Shown in pieces: positions 1 through 8,217 of a stretch of 16,658 nucleotides of DNA. The notes below the pieces were generated by a model. It did not search any database and was not told the origin of the DNA. It was given only the letters and a program-made list of their open reading frames with translations. Position 1 is the stretch's first letter. The number at the start of each line of letters is the position of its first letter. The position numbers and the translations under genes are program-made. This stretch comes from an uncultured Rhodobacter sp. (GTDB lineage: Bacteria > Pseudomonadota > Alphaproteobacteria > Rhodobacterales > Rhodobacteraceae): the NCBI GenBank assembly GCA_937901435.1, contig CALGTJ010000595.1, forward strand, positions 1 through 16,658, given 5' to 3'.

Positions 1-429
1 ACCGGCCCCGCGCCAGAATGCCAGCGTTTCGGCGGCGGGTGTGGCCTGCTCGTCAAGCGTCAGCATCCGCGCCATCAACCAGGCTGTTCGGGTGGTCACC
101 AGTTCCGCGCCATGTTCGGTTTGAAACCAACCCGCAAGGCCGATGTGATCGGGGTGGTGATGGGTTACGACGACACGCTTGATCGGCTTGCCAGCTAGAG
201 GCCCCTCGATCAGACGCCGCCAGATCGCCTTGCTGCGGCGACTGGCAAAGCCTGTGTCAACAATCGTCCAGCCATCGCCATCGTCCAGCGCATAGCAATT
301 GACGTGATCCAGCTTCATCGGCAGCGGCAGGCGCAGCCACAGCACCCCCGCAGCAACCTCAATCGCTTCGCCTTCGGCGGGCGGGGTTTCAAAAGGGTGG
401 CGCAACTGTGCAGGCCCGGCATCCATCAT
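1..429 (-). CDS. MBL-fold metallo-hydrolase (3' end beyond window)
   Basis: Metallo-beta-lactamase-fold hydrolase, probably a thioesterase- or glyoxalase II-like zinc enzyme; the substrate cannot be read from the sequence. I translated the minus strand from the ATG at 429-427, which gives 143 codons with no stop before the left edge, so the C-terminal part is missing. The fold's first zinc motif HxHxDH is present as THHHPDH (H90, H92, D94, H95), preceded by the usual hydrophobic strand (KRVVV) and, further upstream, WTIVDTGF, the typical strand-Asp-Thr-Gly segment. The start overlaps the stop of the upstream acyl-CoA dehydrogenase as ATGA, so the two are almost certainly co-translated and may act in the same acyl-CoA catabolic route (inference). 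The family is clear; the substrate is not. Confidence 0.85.
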   Translation of the reverse strand, partial: MMDAGPAQLRHPFETPPAEGEAIEVAAGVLWLRLPLPMKLDHVNCYALDDGDGWTIVDTGFASRRSKAIWRRLIEGPLAGKPIKRVVVTHHHPDHIGLAGWFQTEHGAELVTTRTAWLMARMLTLDEQATPAAETLAFWRGAG

Positions 430-2132
430 GCGACCAGATCATCCACGCTCAGCGCATAAAGCCCGTCTGCCCCAGCAAGGGCGTGGGCGCAAAGCCCCGC
501 ATACTCCGGCAAAAGTCGCAAAATGTAGACCTGCGCCAATGCCACTCGTTTTGGATCAGCGATGGCAGATTTCAAATGGAAATGCGCACCCAGCAGCCTG
601 GCAAAGGCCTTTAGGTAGGGCACAGCGCCTGCGAAACGGTCGTTCATGTCCTGCCCAACCATCCATTCCGTCGTCTCGCGCAGGGTCTTTGCCGCGTCAA
701 TGACCGACTGCGCCAAAACGGGCAGAGCGCCTTGCGCGGCTTCAGCCTCGGTCTGGATCTCGTCTATCAGACGATAGGCCGCCTCGCCCCCGTCCATCAT
801 CTTGCGCCCCACAAGATCCATCGCCTGAATTCCGTTGGTCCCCTCGTAAATCGCCGTCACCCGCACATCGCGGGCGTATTGCGCGGCACTGGTTTCTTCG
901 ATGAACCCCATACCACCATGTACCTGCACGCCCATCTCAGCCACAGCGATGCCGGTGTCTGTGCCATAGGCCTTGGTGATCGGCGTCAGCAAAGCGGCCC
1001 GGGCGCGCCATTCGGCGTTACCTGTGGCATTGGTCATGTCAATCGCCACCGCATTGGCCAGCGCAATGGCGCGCGCCGCATAGGTTTCGGCCTTCATCGT
1101 GCTCAGCATCCGGCGCACATCGGCGTGGTCAAGGATCGTGCCCGTCCCACCCTCGACCATGGCGCGGCCTTGCTTGCGGTCCTTCGCATAGGCCAGCGCG
1201 TGTTGATAAGCACCCTCTGCCTGACCAATGCCCTGCACCCCGACGCCCAGACGCGCGTTATTCATCATCGTGAACATCGCGGCCATTCCGCCATTTTCCG
1301 GCCCGATCATCCAGCCCTGCGCGCCCTCATATTGCATCACCGCCGTGGGCGAGCCATGCAGGCCCAGTTTATGTTCCAGCGAGACCACGTTCAGTGTATT
1401 TGCTTGTCCCGGTTTCCCCTCTTGATCTGGTATCCATTTTGGCACAAGGAAAAGAGAGATCCCCTTGGTCCCCGGCACCCCGTCAGGCAACCGCGCCAGT
1501 ACAAGGTGGCAGACATTCCCTGAGAAATCGTTATCACCCCACGAAATATAGATCTTTTGCCCGGTGATCGCATAGCTGCCGTCGCCGTTGGGGTCCGCCT
1601 TTGACCGCAGCGCCCCCACGTCAGACCCTGCTTGCGGTTCGGTCAGGTTCATCGTCCCGCACCATTCGCCCGAAATCAGCTTTGGCAGATACACCGCCTT
1701 GATCTGATCGCTGGCATGATGTTCCAGCGCCTCGATTTGCCCCTGCGTCATCAAAGGGTTAAGCTGCAATGACAGGCACGCCGCCGACATCATCTCGTTC
1801 ACCGCCGTGGTCACCGTGATGGGCAGGCCCATGCCCCCAAACTCGGGATCGGCACTGGTGGACACCCAGCCCCCCTCGGCAATCGCGCGATAGCCCTCGG
1901 CAAAACCCGGCGAGGTGCGCACCACGGCGTTCTCTAGCCGTGCCGGATGCAGATCACCGTTTCGTTGCAGCGGCGCCAGGACATCCTCGCACAACCGTCC
2001 CGCCTCATTGAGAATCGCCTCGATCGTGTCGCTATCCGCTTCGGCAAAGTGGCCTGTGTTTGTCACCTGCCCCAACCCGACCACATGGTCGAACAGAAAA
2101 CGAAACTCTGACACGGGGGCACGATATGGCAT
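426..2132 (-). CDS. Acyl-CoA dehydrogenase, DmdC-like family
   Basis: FAD-dependent acyl-CoA dehydrogenase of 568 residues, cytoplasmic, introducing the alpha-beta double bond into an acyl-CoA and passing electrons to ETF. The length (well above the ~380 of short/medium-chain enzymes) and the extra C-terminal helical region after about residue 450 match the long class that includes DmdC (3-methylmercaptopropionyl-CoA dehydrogenase). Visible motifs are MNLTEPQAGSDV (161-172, FAD/acyl loop), VQVHGGMGFIEE (402-413) and YEGTNGIQ (429-436), whose E430 is the expected catalytic base. The start is supported by an AGAGGAA Shine-Dalgarno at 2147-2141, eight bases upstream. The MBL-fold gene follows with a 4-base overlap. 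DMSP degradation versus fatty-acid or amino-acid-derived substrates cannot be decided from sequence, so no symbol is given. Confidence 0.93.
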   Translation of the reverse strand: MPYRAPVSEFRFLFDHVVGLGQVTNTGHFAEADSDTIEAILNEAGRLCEDVLAPLQRNGDLHPARLENAVVRTSPGFAEGYRAIAEGGWVSTSADPEFGGMGLPITVTTAVNEMMSAACLSLQLNPLMTQGQIEALEHHASDQIKAVYLPKLISGEWCGTMNLTEPQAGSDVGALRSKADPNGDGSYAITGQKIYISWGDNDFSGNVCHLVLARLPDGVPGTKGISLFLVPKWIPDQEGKPGQANTLNVVSLEHKLGLHGSPTAVMQYEGAQGWMIGPENGGMAAMFTMMNNARLGVGVQGIGQAEGAYQHALAYAKDRKQGRAMVEGGTGTILDHADVRRMLSTMKAETYAARAIALANAVAIDMTNATGNAEWRARAALLTPITKAYGTDTGIAVAEMGVQVHGGMGFIEETSAAQYARDVRVTAIYEGTNGIQAMDLVGRKMMDGGEAAYRLIDEIQTEAEAAQGALPVLAQSVIDAAKTLRETTEWMVGQDMNDRFAGAVPYLKAFARLLGAHFHLKSAIADPKRVALAQVYILRLLPEYAGLCAHALAGADGLYALSVDDLVA

Positions 2133-2247
2133 ATGGCGTATTCCTCTAACACTTGGCAGGGGCGCAAACCCCCGATAAGACCGCCTTCATGGTATCACAG
2201 ATCGCACCACAACCGCGAGCCGGAACAAGAGCGTCATTTAGACCGAT

Positions 2248-3180
2248 ATGACAGAGATGCTTTTCCCCGATGACATCGCCCGCGCGGCCGCCTTGCTGCG
2301 CGAGGGCGCTTTGGTCGCCTTCCCGACAGAGACGGTCTATGGCCTCGGCGCGGATGCCACCAATGACCGTGCCGTCGCAGGGGTCTTTGCCGCAAAGGGT
2401 CGGCCCAGCTTTAACCCACTGATCGTCCATGTCACGGATCTGCGCAGCGCGCGCGCGATTGCTGTTTTTGACGACACCGCCCTGATGCTGGCGCAGGCAT
2501 TTTGGCCCGGCGCGCTGACCCTTGTTCTGCCGCTGCGCCCAGAGGCGGGCATCGCGCCGTTGGTCAGTGCGGGCCTGCCCACAATCGCCCTGCGCGTGCC
2601 CGATCACCCCTTGGCGATGGCCCTGCTGCGCGCATGTGGCAAACCCATCGCCGCGCCCTCGGCCAACCCCTCTGGCCGGATCAGCCCGACCACAGCCGCC
2701 CATGTGGCAGCCGGGCTAAACGGAAAAATCGCCGCGATCCTTGATGGAGGGCCCTGCCCCGTCGGGTTAGAGTCAACCATCGTTTCGCCCCAGCCAAGCC
2801 CATCCCTGCTGCGTCCCGGTGGACTACCCATCGATGCGATCGAAGCGCTGTTGGGTGCCCCACTGGAGCAAAGAAAAGATAGCGAAACACTTAATGCACC
2901 GGGACAATTGGCCTCGCACTACGCCCCAAAGGCAAGCCTGCGCCTGAATGCAAACCGATGTGCAAAGGAAGAGCTTTTGCTCGGTTTTGGCCCGGTCGAG
3001 GCTGACCTCAACCTCTCCCCCAGCGGCAATCTGATCGAAGCCGCTGCCAATCTGTTCAGTCATCTGCACCAGCTTGATACCATGAACAAACCCATCGCCG
3101 TTAGCCCAATCCCCCAAACCGGGTTAGGGCGCGCGATCAACGACCGCCTTCGCCGTGCAGCCGCACCGCGTGGTACCTGA
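2248..3180 (+). CDS. L-threonylcarbamoyladenylate synthase, Sua5 type
   Basis: Makes threonylcarbamoyl-AMP from threonine, bicarbonate and ATP, the first step of the t6A modification at position 37 of ANN-decoding tRNAs. At 310 residues it is the two-domain Sua5 form rather than the short YrdC/TsaC form. The YrdC domain shows PTETVYGLG (26-34), KGRPSFNPLIVHV (50-62), the SAN signature (138-140) and GLESTIV (173-179). LLRPGG (187-192) and the linker signature PGQLASHYAP (218-227) lead to a C-terminal Sua5 domain that ends at residue 310. No strong Shine-Dalgarno precedes the ATG; a second ATG lies three codons downstream and could be used instead. It is divergent from the acyl-CoA dehydrogenase across 115 bases and convergent with yqgE. 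Confidence 0.93.
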   Translation: MTEMLFPDDIARAAALLREGALVAFPTETVYGLGADATNDRAVAGVFAAKGRPSFNPLIVHVTDLRSARAIAVFDDTALMLAQAFWPGALTLVLPLRPEAGIAPLVSAGLPTIALRVPDHPLAMALLRACGKPIAAPSANPSGRISPTTAAHVAAGLNGKIAAILDGGPCPVGLESTIVSPQPSPSLLRPGGLPIDAIEALLGAPLEQRKDSETLNAPGQLASHYAPKASLRLNANRCAKEELLLGFGPVEADLNLSPSGNLIEAAANLFSHLHQLDTMNKPIAVSPIPQTGLGRAINDRLRRAAAPRGT

Positions 3181-3204
3181 CGTCGCCTCTCAAATATCTT
3201 AATA

Positions 3205-3237
3205 AAAGCGTGCGGTCGCACACATTTTGGTCACGCT
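3205..3237. terminator. Possible bidirectional terminator between convergent genes
   Basis: In the 65-base gap between the converging sua5-type gene and yqgE there are nested inverted repeats. AGCGTG (3207-3212) can pair with CACGCT (3232-3237), or a tighter hairpin GTGC-GGTC-GCAC (3210-3221) can form, flanked by AAAA on the left and TTTT on the right. The flanking A and T runs suit termination in both directions, but the stems are short and mutually exclusive, so this is tentative. Confidence 0.3.
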
Positions 3238-3245
3238 CTGCCGGC

Positions 3246-3821
3246 TCAGGCGCGCCCCGAATCTGATGACAACAGCAGCGGATCAATCCCCATCGACGCC
3301 AGTGCTGCCAGCCATTTCCCATCGTTATCCGCATCAAAGACGATCTCTGGCAGCGCGTCACAGGTCAGCCAGCCGTTGCTATGGATCTCGTCCTCCAGCT
3401 GGCCCGGCCCCCAGCCAGCATAGCCAAGCGCAAGGATCCTTTGATCGGGACCGCTGCCCTCTGCCATGTCGCTGAGGATATCGAGGGTCGCTGTCATCCG
3501 GAACCGGTCATCCACCTGCAATGTGGCATCCGATCCTGTGTATTCTGCACTGTGCAGCACAAATCCGCGCCCTCGCTCGACCGGACCGCCGTAATGCACC
3601 ACGGTCCCCAGACCGCCCGCATTTCTGGGGATTGAAAGCTGATCCAGAAGATCCCCGATCTGCACCCCCGGAGCGGGTTTGTTGACGATCAGGCCCATAG
3701 AGCCCTCTGGCGAATGTGCGCACATAAAGATCACGGTTTTCTCAAAGCGCGGGTCGCCCATGCCGGGCATAGCGATCAATAGCTTGCCGCTCAGATCGCT
3801 GGAATCAGAAAGCTCAGTCAT
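3246..3821 (-). CDS. yqgE: YqgE/AlgH family protein (UPF0301)
   Basis: Cytoplasmic protein of 191 residues in the YqgE/AlgH family, whose biochemical role is not firmly established. Recognised by GKLLIAMPGMGDPRFEKTV (12-30), the MGLIVNKPA stretch (42-50), HYGGPV (76-81) and ALGYAGWGPGQLE (131-143), the family's most conserved segment. The reading frame is open upstream to 4073, but family proteins begin just before the LLIAMPGM motif. I therefore chose the ATG at 3821 (MTELSDSS); AAGGGG lies about 13 bases upstream of it, somewhat far. The longer version would run into the divergent secreted-protein gene. The neighbours give no functional clue. Confidence 0.92.
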   Translation of the reverse strand: MTELSDSSDLSGKLLIAMPGMGDPRFEKTVIFMCAHSPEGSMGLIVNKPAPGVQIGDLLDQLSIPRNAGGLGTVVHYGGPVERGRGFVLHSAEYTGSDATLQVDDRFRMTATLDILSDMAEGSGPDQRILALGYAGWGPGQLEDEIHSNGWLTCDALPEIVFDADNDGKWLAALASMGIDPLLLSSDSGRA

Positions 3822-3918
3822 GGAGTTGACTGTGCCCCTTAACCGCCCCTTCACACAAGTGCGCCAAAAGCCACACAAACTGTCCTTCATCCGATTGTGA
3901 TTTCCGCTTTGCCCACGA

Positions 3919-4752
3919 ATGCTTAAGTTGCATGTTATGCTGAAAAAACTCGCCTCTGCCGCTCTGGTGGCCCTGATCATCGCCTCGCCCGCAACAGCGG
4001 GGTCCGGCGGATTCTCGCCAAAGGATGTGGCCAACATCGACATACTGCCCGGTTGGCGGACCGAGACCGGCACCTATATGACCGCATTGCGGGTCACATT
4101 GGCACCGGGGTGGAAAACCTATTGGCGCGCGCCCGGCGATGCGGGCATTCCGCCGCGCTTTGACTGGGACGGGTCCCGTAACCTGTCTGCAGTTCGGTTT
4201 CACTGGCCCGCGCCTTCGGTGTTCGAGGCCAACGGGATGCGGACCGTAGGGTACAAGAACGAATTGATCCTGCCGATTGAACTGACCCCGCGCACCAAGG
4301 GCAAGGATATCACCCTGCGGGCCAATGTCGAACTTGGCGTCTGCGAGGACATATGTGTGCCGATGCAGGTCAAGGTCTCGGCCGATCTGAAAGGCGCAGG
4401 TGCGTCAGACGCACGCATCAAGGGCGCAATGGCCGCCCGTCCCGCAACAGGCAAAGAAGCAGGTCTGCGCGGTGTGAAATGCGGGGTAGAGCCTATTTCC
4501 GACGGCCTGCGCCTGACTGCGCGCGTGGATATGCCCTCTTTGGGACGCAACGAGATTGCCGTTTTCGAACTGCCCGACCAGACGATCTGGGTGTCCGAGG
4601 CCAGCGTCGCACGCTCTGGCCGCACCCTGACGGCAACCTCGGATATGGTCCCGTCCAACAGCGCGCCTTTCCTGCTGGATCGTTCGCAAGTGCGGATCAC
4701 GGTGATTGCCGGATCGGGTCAAGCCGTTGATATCATGGGGTGCAATGGCTAG
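3919..4752 (+). CDS. Secreted DsbD-alpha-like (protein-disulfide reductase N-terminal) domain protein
   Basis: Exported protein of 277 residues resembling the periplasmic alpha (N-terminal) domain of the thiol:disulfide interchange protein DsbD, here standing alone without the membrane beta and C-terminal thioredoxin domains. A signal peptide is clear: MLKKLASAALVALIIASPATA, cleavage expected near residue 27. Because the Lys-Lys start of that signal sits at residue 7, the true start may be the ATG at 3937. The motif GVCEDICVP holds C142 and C146, the likely redox pair, and sits where family members carry their exchange cysteines. C188 and C275 could form a second, structural pair. Conserved-looking surroundings include GWKTYWRAPGDAGIPP (64-79). 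Divergent from yqgE, with a 97-base shared upstream region. A partner membrane reductase is not in the window. Confidence 0.82.
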   Translation: MLKLHVMLKKLASAALVALIIASPATAGSGGFSPKDVANIDILPGWRTETGTYMTALRVTLAPGWKTYWRAPGDAGIPPRFDWDGSRNLSAVRFHWPAPSVFEANGMRTVGYKNELILPIELTPRTKGKDITLRANVELGVCEDICVPMQVKVSADLKGAGASDARIKGAMAARPATGKEAGLRGVKCGVEPISDGLRLTARVDMPSLGRNEIAVFELPDQTIWVSEASVARSGRTLTATSDMVPSNSAPFLLDRSQVRITVIAGSGQAVDIMGCNG

Positions 4753-4771
4753 CTTTGCACTGCGCCCCATG
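4734..4771. terminator. Candidate bidirectional hairpin terminator
   Basis: CATGGGG (4734-4740) can pair with CCCCATG (4765-4771), continued inward by TGCAA (4741-4745) with TTGCA (4755-4759). The result is a 12-bp stem with a five-base bulge and a nine-base loop. It spans the stop codon of the DsbD-alpha-like gene and fills the 21-base gap before the converging RND permease stop. Only CTTT follows on the plus strand, so the U-tract is poor; its position between convergent genes is the main support. Confidence 0.4.
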
Positions 4772-4773
4772 CT

Positions 4774-7700
4774 TTAGGCTGATTGCCGTTTGGTTGCTGC
4801 GACCGACAAGATCACCACCGAGATTACATAGTTCGCCAACACCACCAACGCCGTTCCCAAGACAAAGACCCCAAGCGCCAAGGGCATGACAGAGGCCGAG
4901 GCCGCGCTTGCAGGTAAAAGCGCCAGCACAACCGCTGGCAAGCTGCCTTGCACAATTGCAGCCCCCATGGTCACTGCGAACACCCCGGCGACGACCGCCC
5001 CGGTTATCCCTGTCACCCATGTCACCCGCTGCCCCCCGGCACGCCCACGCAGGGCGCGTTTGACGGCGGCGACCTGCTTGCCCACATCCTGCTGCATTGC
5101 CAAGAGAGCTGGCACAATCAGCAAGACCAGAAACATGCCAAACCCTAGCCCATAGACCAGCGTAATCACGGTGGGTTTCAGGAACTGCGCCTGTTGCGAC
5201 TGTTCGTAAAGCAAGGGCGCGAGGCCAAGAACCGTGGTGGCGGTTGTCAGAAACACCGCCCGCAACCGGTCGCAGGTTCCATCGATAATCGCCGGAATAA
5301 GCCCGCGATCTTGCGCGTATTCATCCACCGTCGTGACCAGCACAATCGAATCATTGATGATAATCCCTGTCATCCCGATCAAGCCCACCACCGAGAACAT
5401 GCTTAGCGGGACGTCCCAATAAAGATGCCCGAAAAAGGCACCCACAAGGCCAAAGGGAATAATCGCCATCACCACGAACGGCCGGGTCCAACTGCCAAAG
5501 ATCCACGCCAGACAGAGGAAAATACCCACCATACAGAGAGCAAAGCCTGTTCGTGCATCACTCAGGAACTCATTTTCCTGCTCGGACAGGCCCGAGAGGT
5601 TTGAGGCGACGCCGAATTCTTCTTCAAGCTGCGGCAGGATGGTCGCTTGCAACTCTTCAAGAATAGCCGTGGCGCGGGCTGGGTCGTCTTCGGAAATATC
5701 GCCTGTGACAGATACCAGACGCAACCCGTTCTCACGCCGGATCGTCGAGAACCCGGACCGCGATTGCACCGTCACAATGTCGGCCAAAGCCACATATTCC
5801 CCGGCTTGGGTGCGCATCCGTGTGCGGTCCAGAAAATCTGCCGTCAACTCTCCGCCCGGCAGTTCCACCCGGATCGTGGCCGAGCGCGCACCATCGGGAT
5901 AGGTCGCCGCCTCTATCCCGTTCAGGCGGTTGCGCAACACGCGCCCCAGATCGTCGATGGTAAAGCCCAGCGCCTGCCCCTGCGGGGTCAGATCCAGAAC
6001 CAGTTCCTCTTTGTCGTAAGCCAGCGAATCCTCTAGCGCCGAGACCTCTGGAAATTGCGCCAGCTGCGCTTTCAGATTTTCCGCAGCCGCCTTGAGCGTT
6101 TCGCTATTGGCCCCGTAAAGCTGGACATCCAAAGCATCGCCGCCGGGGCCAGATCGCCAGCCCCGGAATGACACCGTTTCGACCAGCGGGTGATTGCGCA
6201 CCTCGTCTTGCAGCTGGGCGACGAATTGAAACGAGGAATAAGGCCGCAGGTCTGCATCGATCAACTCGATCGCGATAGACCCAAGCTGAAACTCTTCTTT
6301 GGTTTCAACACCACTTAGGCCACGCCCGGTGTTTCCGCCCACTTCGGCGATGACATAGTCCAGAGGATTTCGACCATGTTCGTCCTCTAACTTTTGGGCA
6401 ACTGCGTTGGTGGCGCGCTGCATCTCTCGCATCATCGCCATCGTGTCTGCGCGGGTGGCACCCGGTGACATGGCAAAGTTGCCCGACACCGACCCCCGCT
6501 CTGGCGAGTTGAAAAAGCGCCATTGCAGATCACCTTTGATAAAGGGCACGAATTGCATCATCAAGATCAGTACCGCACCGGCAAAAACCGGATAGCGCGC
6601 CCAGATAACGAACTGCATAACGCGCCGAAAGACAGTGCTTCGGAACCAGTTGAAGCCGCGATTCACGACCCGGCTTGGGATGTCGTACCAGTGCTGCTTG
6701 ACCGAATGCGCGATAGAGTGGCTCATATGGTTGGGCAGGATCAAAAAGCATTCGATCAACGAGGCAAGCAGCACCACGATCACCGTAAAGGGAATATCCG
6801 CGATCAGATCGCCAAACCGCCCGCCGATGGACACCAGCCCGAAAAAGGCAATTACGGTCGTCAGCGTCGCAGAGAACACAGGTGCAAACATACGTCGCGC
6901 GGCATTCTCGGCGGCATTGACCGGATTTTCGCCAAGCCTTCGGGCGCGGAAATCGGCGTGTTCGCCGACCACAATCGCGTCATCCACGACGATCCCAAGT
7001 GTGATGATAAGCGCAAACAGAGAGATCATGTTAATGGTCAGGCCAAAGGCATACATCATCGCGATTGCAGCTGTCATCGACACGGGAATCCCGGCGGCCA
7101 CCCAAAAAGCAGTACGGGCGTTCAGAAACAGAAACAGCAGCGCGACCACAAGGCCAAGCCCCATAAGACCGTTATCAATCAGAATGTTAAGTCGCCCGCT
7201 GATGGCCTCGGCGCGGGTGCGGATCAGATCGACGCTGACCCCGTCCGGCAAGGTTGCCTCTAGTGCGGCGGCCACCTCTTCGACCTGACGCTGGATCTTG
7301 ATCGCATCACCCCGGTCAGAGCGATCCACCCGGATCGACATCGCCGGGTTTTCGCCAACGAAATAGGCACGATCCCGGTCCACTCCGCCAACAGTGACCT
7401 GCGCCACATCGCCAATGGTCAGCTTTGACCCATCAGGATTAGAGCGCAGCACGATCTTTGCAATCTGATCGGCGCTGGTTTTCGCAACCCCGGTGCGCAC
7501 GCGCGCGTTGGCACCTGTGACGTCGCCTGCGGGATCAGCCTCTGCCTCTGCTGCGATGGCGTCAGCTATCTCGCGCATCGTGATGTCGTAGCGCACCAGC
7601 GACAGCGAGGGCACCTCGACGATGGTCTCGGGCGAGGCAACGCCACGAATGGTGGTGCGGGTGACCCCTTCGGCAAACAGACGCGTGACGAATTCATCGG

Positions 7701-8184
7701 CAAACCGGCCCAGCTGATCTGTGCCCACAGGCCCGGTGATGACCACATCGGTCACCCGGTCGCGCCATGTACCGCGCCGCACAACCGGGTCCTCGGCCTC
7801 TTCGGGCAGGTTGTTGACCGTATCCACGGCCGCCTGCACATCGTCAGCCGCCCGCGCCATGTCCCAACCGGGTTCGAATTCCAGCGTGATGCTGGCCCGA
7901 CCTTCACGAGAGGTGCTTTCAGCGCTTTCAACCCCCTCGACAGACAGCACCGCCGGTTCGATCAGTTGCACAATCGCCAGATCGACGTCACTTGCCCCGG
8001 CCCCATCCCATGCGACACTGATCGAGACGTTGTCGATGATCACATCGGGAAAAAACTGTGCCCGCATTCGGGGGATGGCCGCGATGCCTGCGACAATCAT
8101 CATCACCAGCAAAAGATTTGCTGCCGTGCGATGACGGGTGAAATAGCTTAGGACACCACCGACACGCTGAAATCGTTCAGCCAT
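4774..8184 (-). CDS. RND efflux permease with C-terminal membrane extension
   Basis: Inner-membrane proton-driven drug/metabolite exporter of the AcrB-like RND family, 1136 residues. It has the duplicated plan: TM1 near 20-38, a large periplasmic loop to about 335, a TM2-6 cluster (336-485), TM7 near 530-550, a second periplasmic loop, then TM8-12 (878-1030). TM4 keeps the proton-relay Asp pair in GIVVDDAIVVGEH (D401, D402). In TM10 the segment GIIINDSIVLV has Asn944 where AcrB has its relay lysine. A tail of about 105 residues follows TM12 and holds two further hydrophobic segments (about 1054-1078 and 1099-1126), beyond the usual end of the family. The start is fixed by AGGAGAG at 8196-8190, five bases away. 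The membrane-fusion gene lies 33 bases upstream; the outer-membrane channel must be encoded elsewhere. Substrate unknown. Confidence 0.93.
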   Translation of the reverse strand: MAERFQRVGGVLSYFTRHRTAANLLLVMMIVAGIAAIPRMRAQFFPDVIIDNVSISVAWDGAGASDVDLAIVQLIEPAVLSVEGVESAESTSREGRASITLEFEPGWDMARAADDVQAAVDTVNNLPEEAEDPVVRRGTWRDRVTDVVITGPVGTDQLGRFADEFVTRLFAEGVTRTTIRGVASPETIVEVPSLSLVRYDITMREIADAIAAEAEADPAGDVTGANARVRTGVAKTSADQIAKIVLRSNPDGSKLTIGDVAQVTVGGVDRDRAYFVGENPAMSIRVDRSDRGDAIKIQRQVEEVAAALEATLPDGVSVDLIRTRAEAISGRLNILIDNGLMGLGLVVALLFLFLNARTAFWVAAGIPVSMTAAIAMMYAFGLTINMISLFALIITLGIVVDDAIVVGEHADFRARRLGENPVNAAENAARRMFAPVFSATLTTVIAFFGLVSIGGRFGDLIADIPFTVIVVLLASLIECFLILPNHMSHSIAHSVKQHWYDIPSRVVNRGFNWFRSTVFRRVMQFVIWARYPVFAGAVLILMMQFVPFIKGDLQWRFFNSPERGSVSGNFAMSPGATRADTMAMMREMQRATNAVAQKLEDEHGRNPLDYVIAEVGGNTGRGLSGVETKEEFQLGSIAIELIDADLRPYSSFQFVAQLQDEVRNHPLVETVSFRGWRSGPGGDALDVQLYGANSETLKAAAENLKAQLAQFPEVSALEDSLAYDKEELVLDLTPQGQALGFTIDDLGRVLRNRLNGIEAATYPDGARSATIRVELPGGELTADFLDRTRMRTQAGEYVALADIVTVQSRSGFSTIRRENGLRLVSVTGDISEDDPARATAILEELQATILPQLEEEFGVASNLSGLSEQENEFLSDARTGFALCMVGIFLCLAWIFGSWTRPFVVMAIIPFGLVGAFFGHLYWDVPLSMFSVVGLIGMTGIIINDSIVLVTTVDEYAQDRGLIPAIIDGTCDRLRAVFLTTATTVLGLAPLLYEQSQQAQFLKPTVITLVYGLGFGMFLVLLIVPALLAMQQDVGKQVAAVKRALRGRAGGQRVTWVTGITGAVVAGVFAVTMGAAIVQGSLPAVVLALLPASAASASVMPLALGVFVLGTALVVLANYVISVVILSVAATKRQSA

Positions 8185-8217
8185 GATATCTCTCCTGTTC
8201 GCGGTTTTGGCGCGTCA

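Noticed and set aside
3822..4073. N-terminal extension of yqgE to an ATG at 4073
   Set aside because: The added 84 residues resemble no YqgE N terminus, overlap the divergent secreted-protein gene on the other strand, and family members begin just before the LLIAMPGM motif.
6523..7288. Long plus-strand open frames opposite the RND permease (for example 6523-7263 and 6635-7288)
   Set aside because: They are antisense shadows of a strongly conserved gene, rich in His, Arg and Gln, with no recognisable domain.
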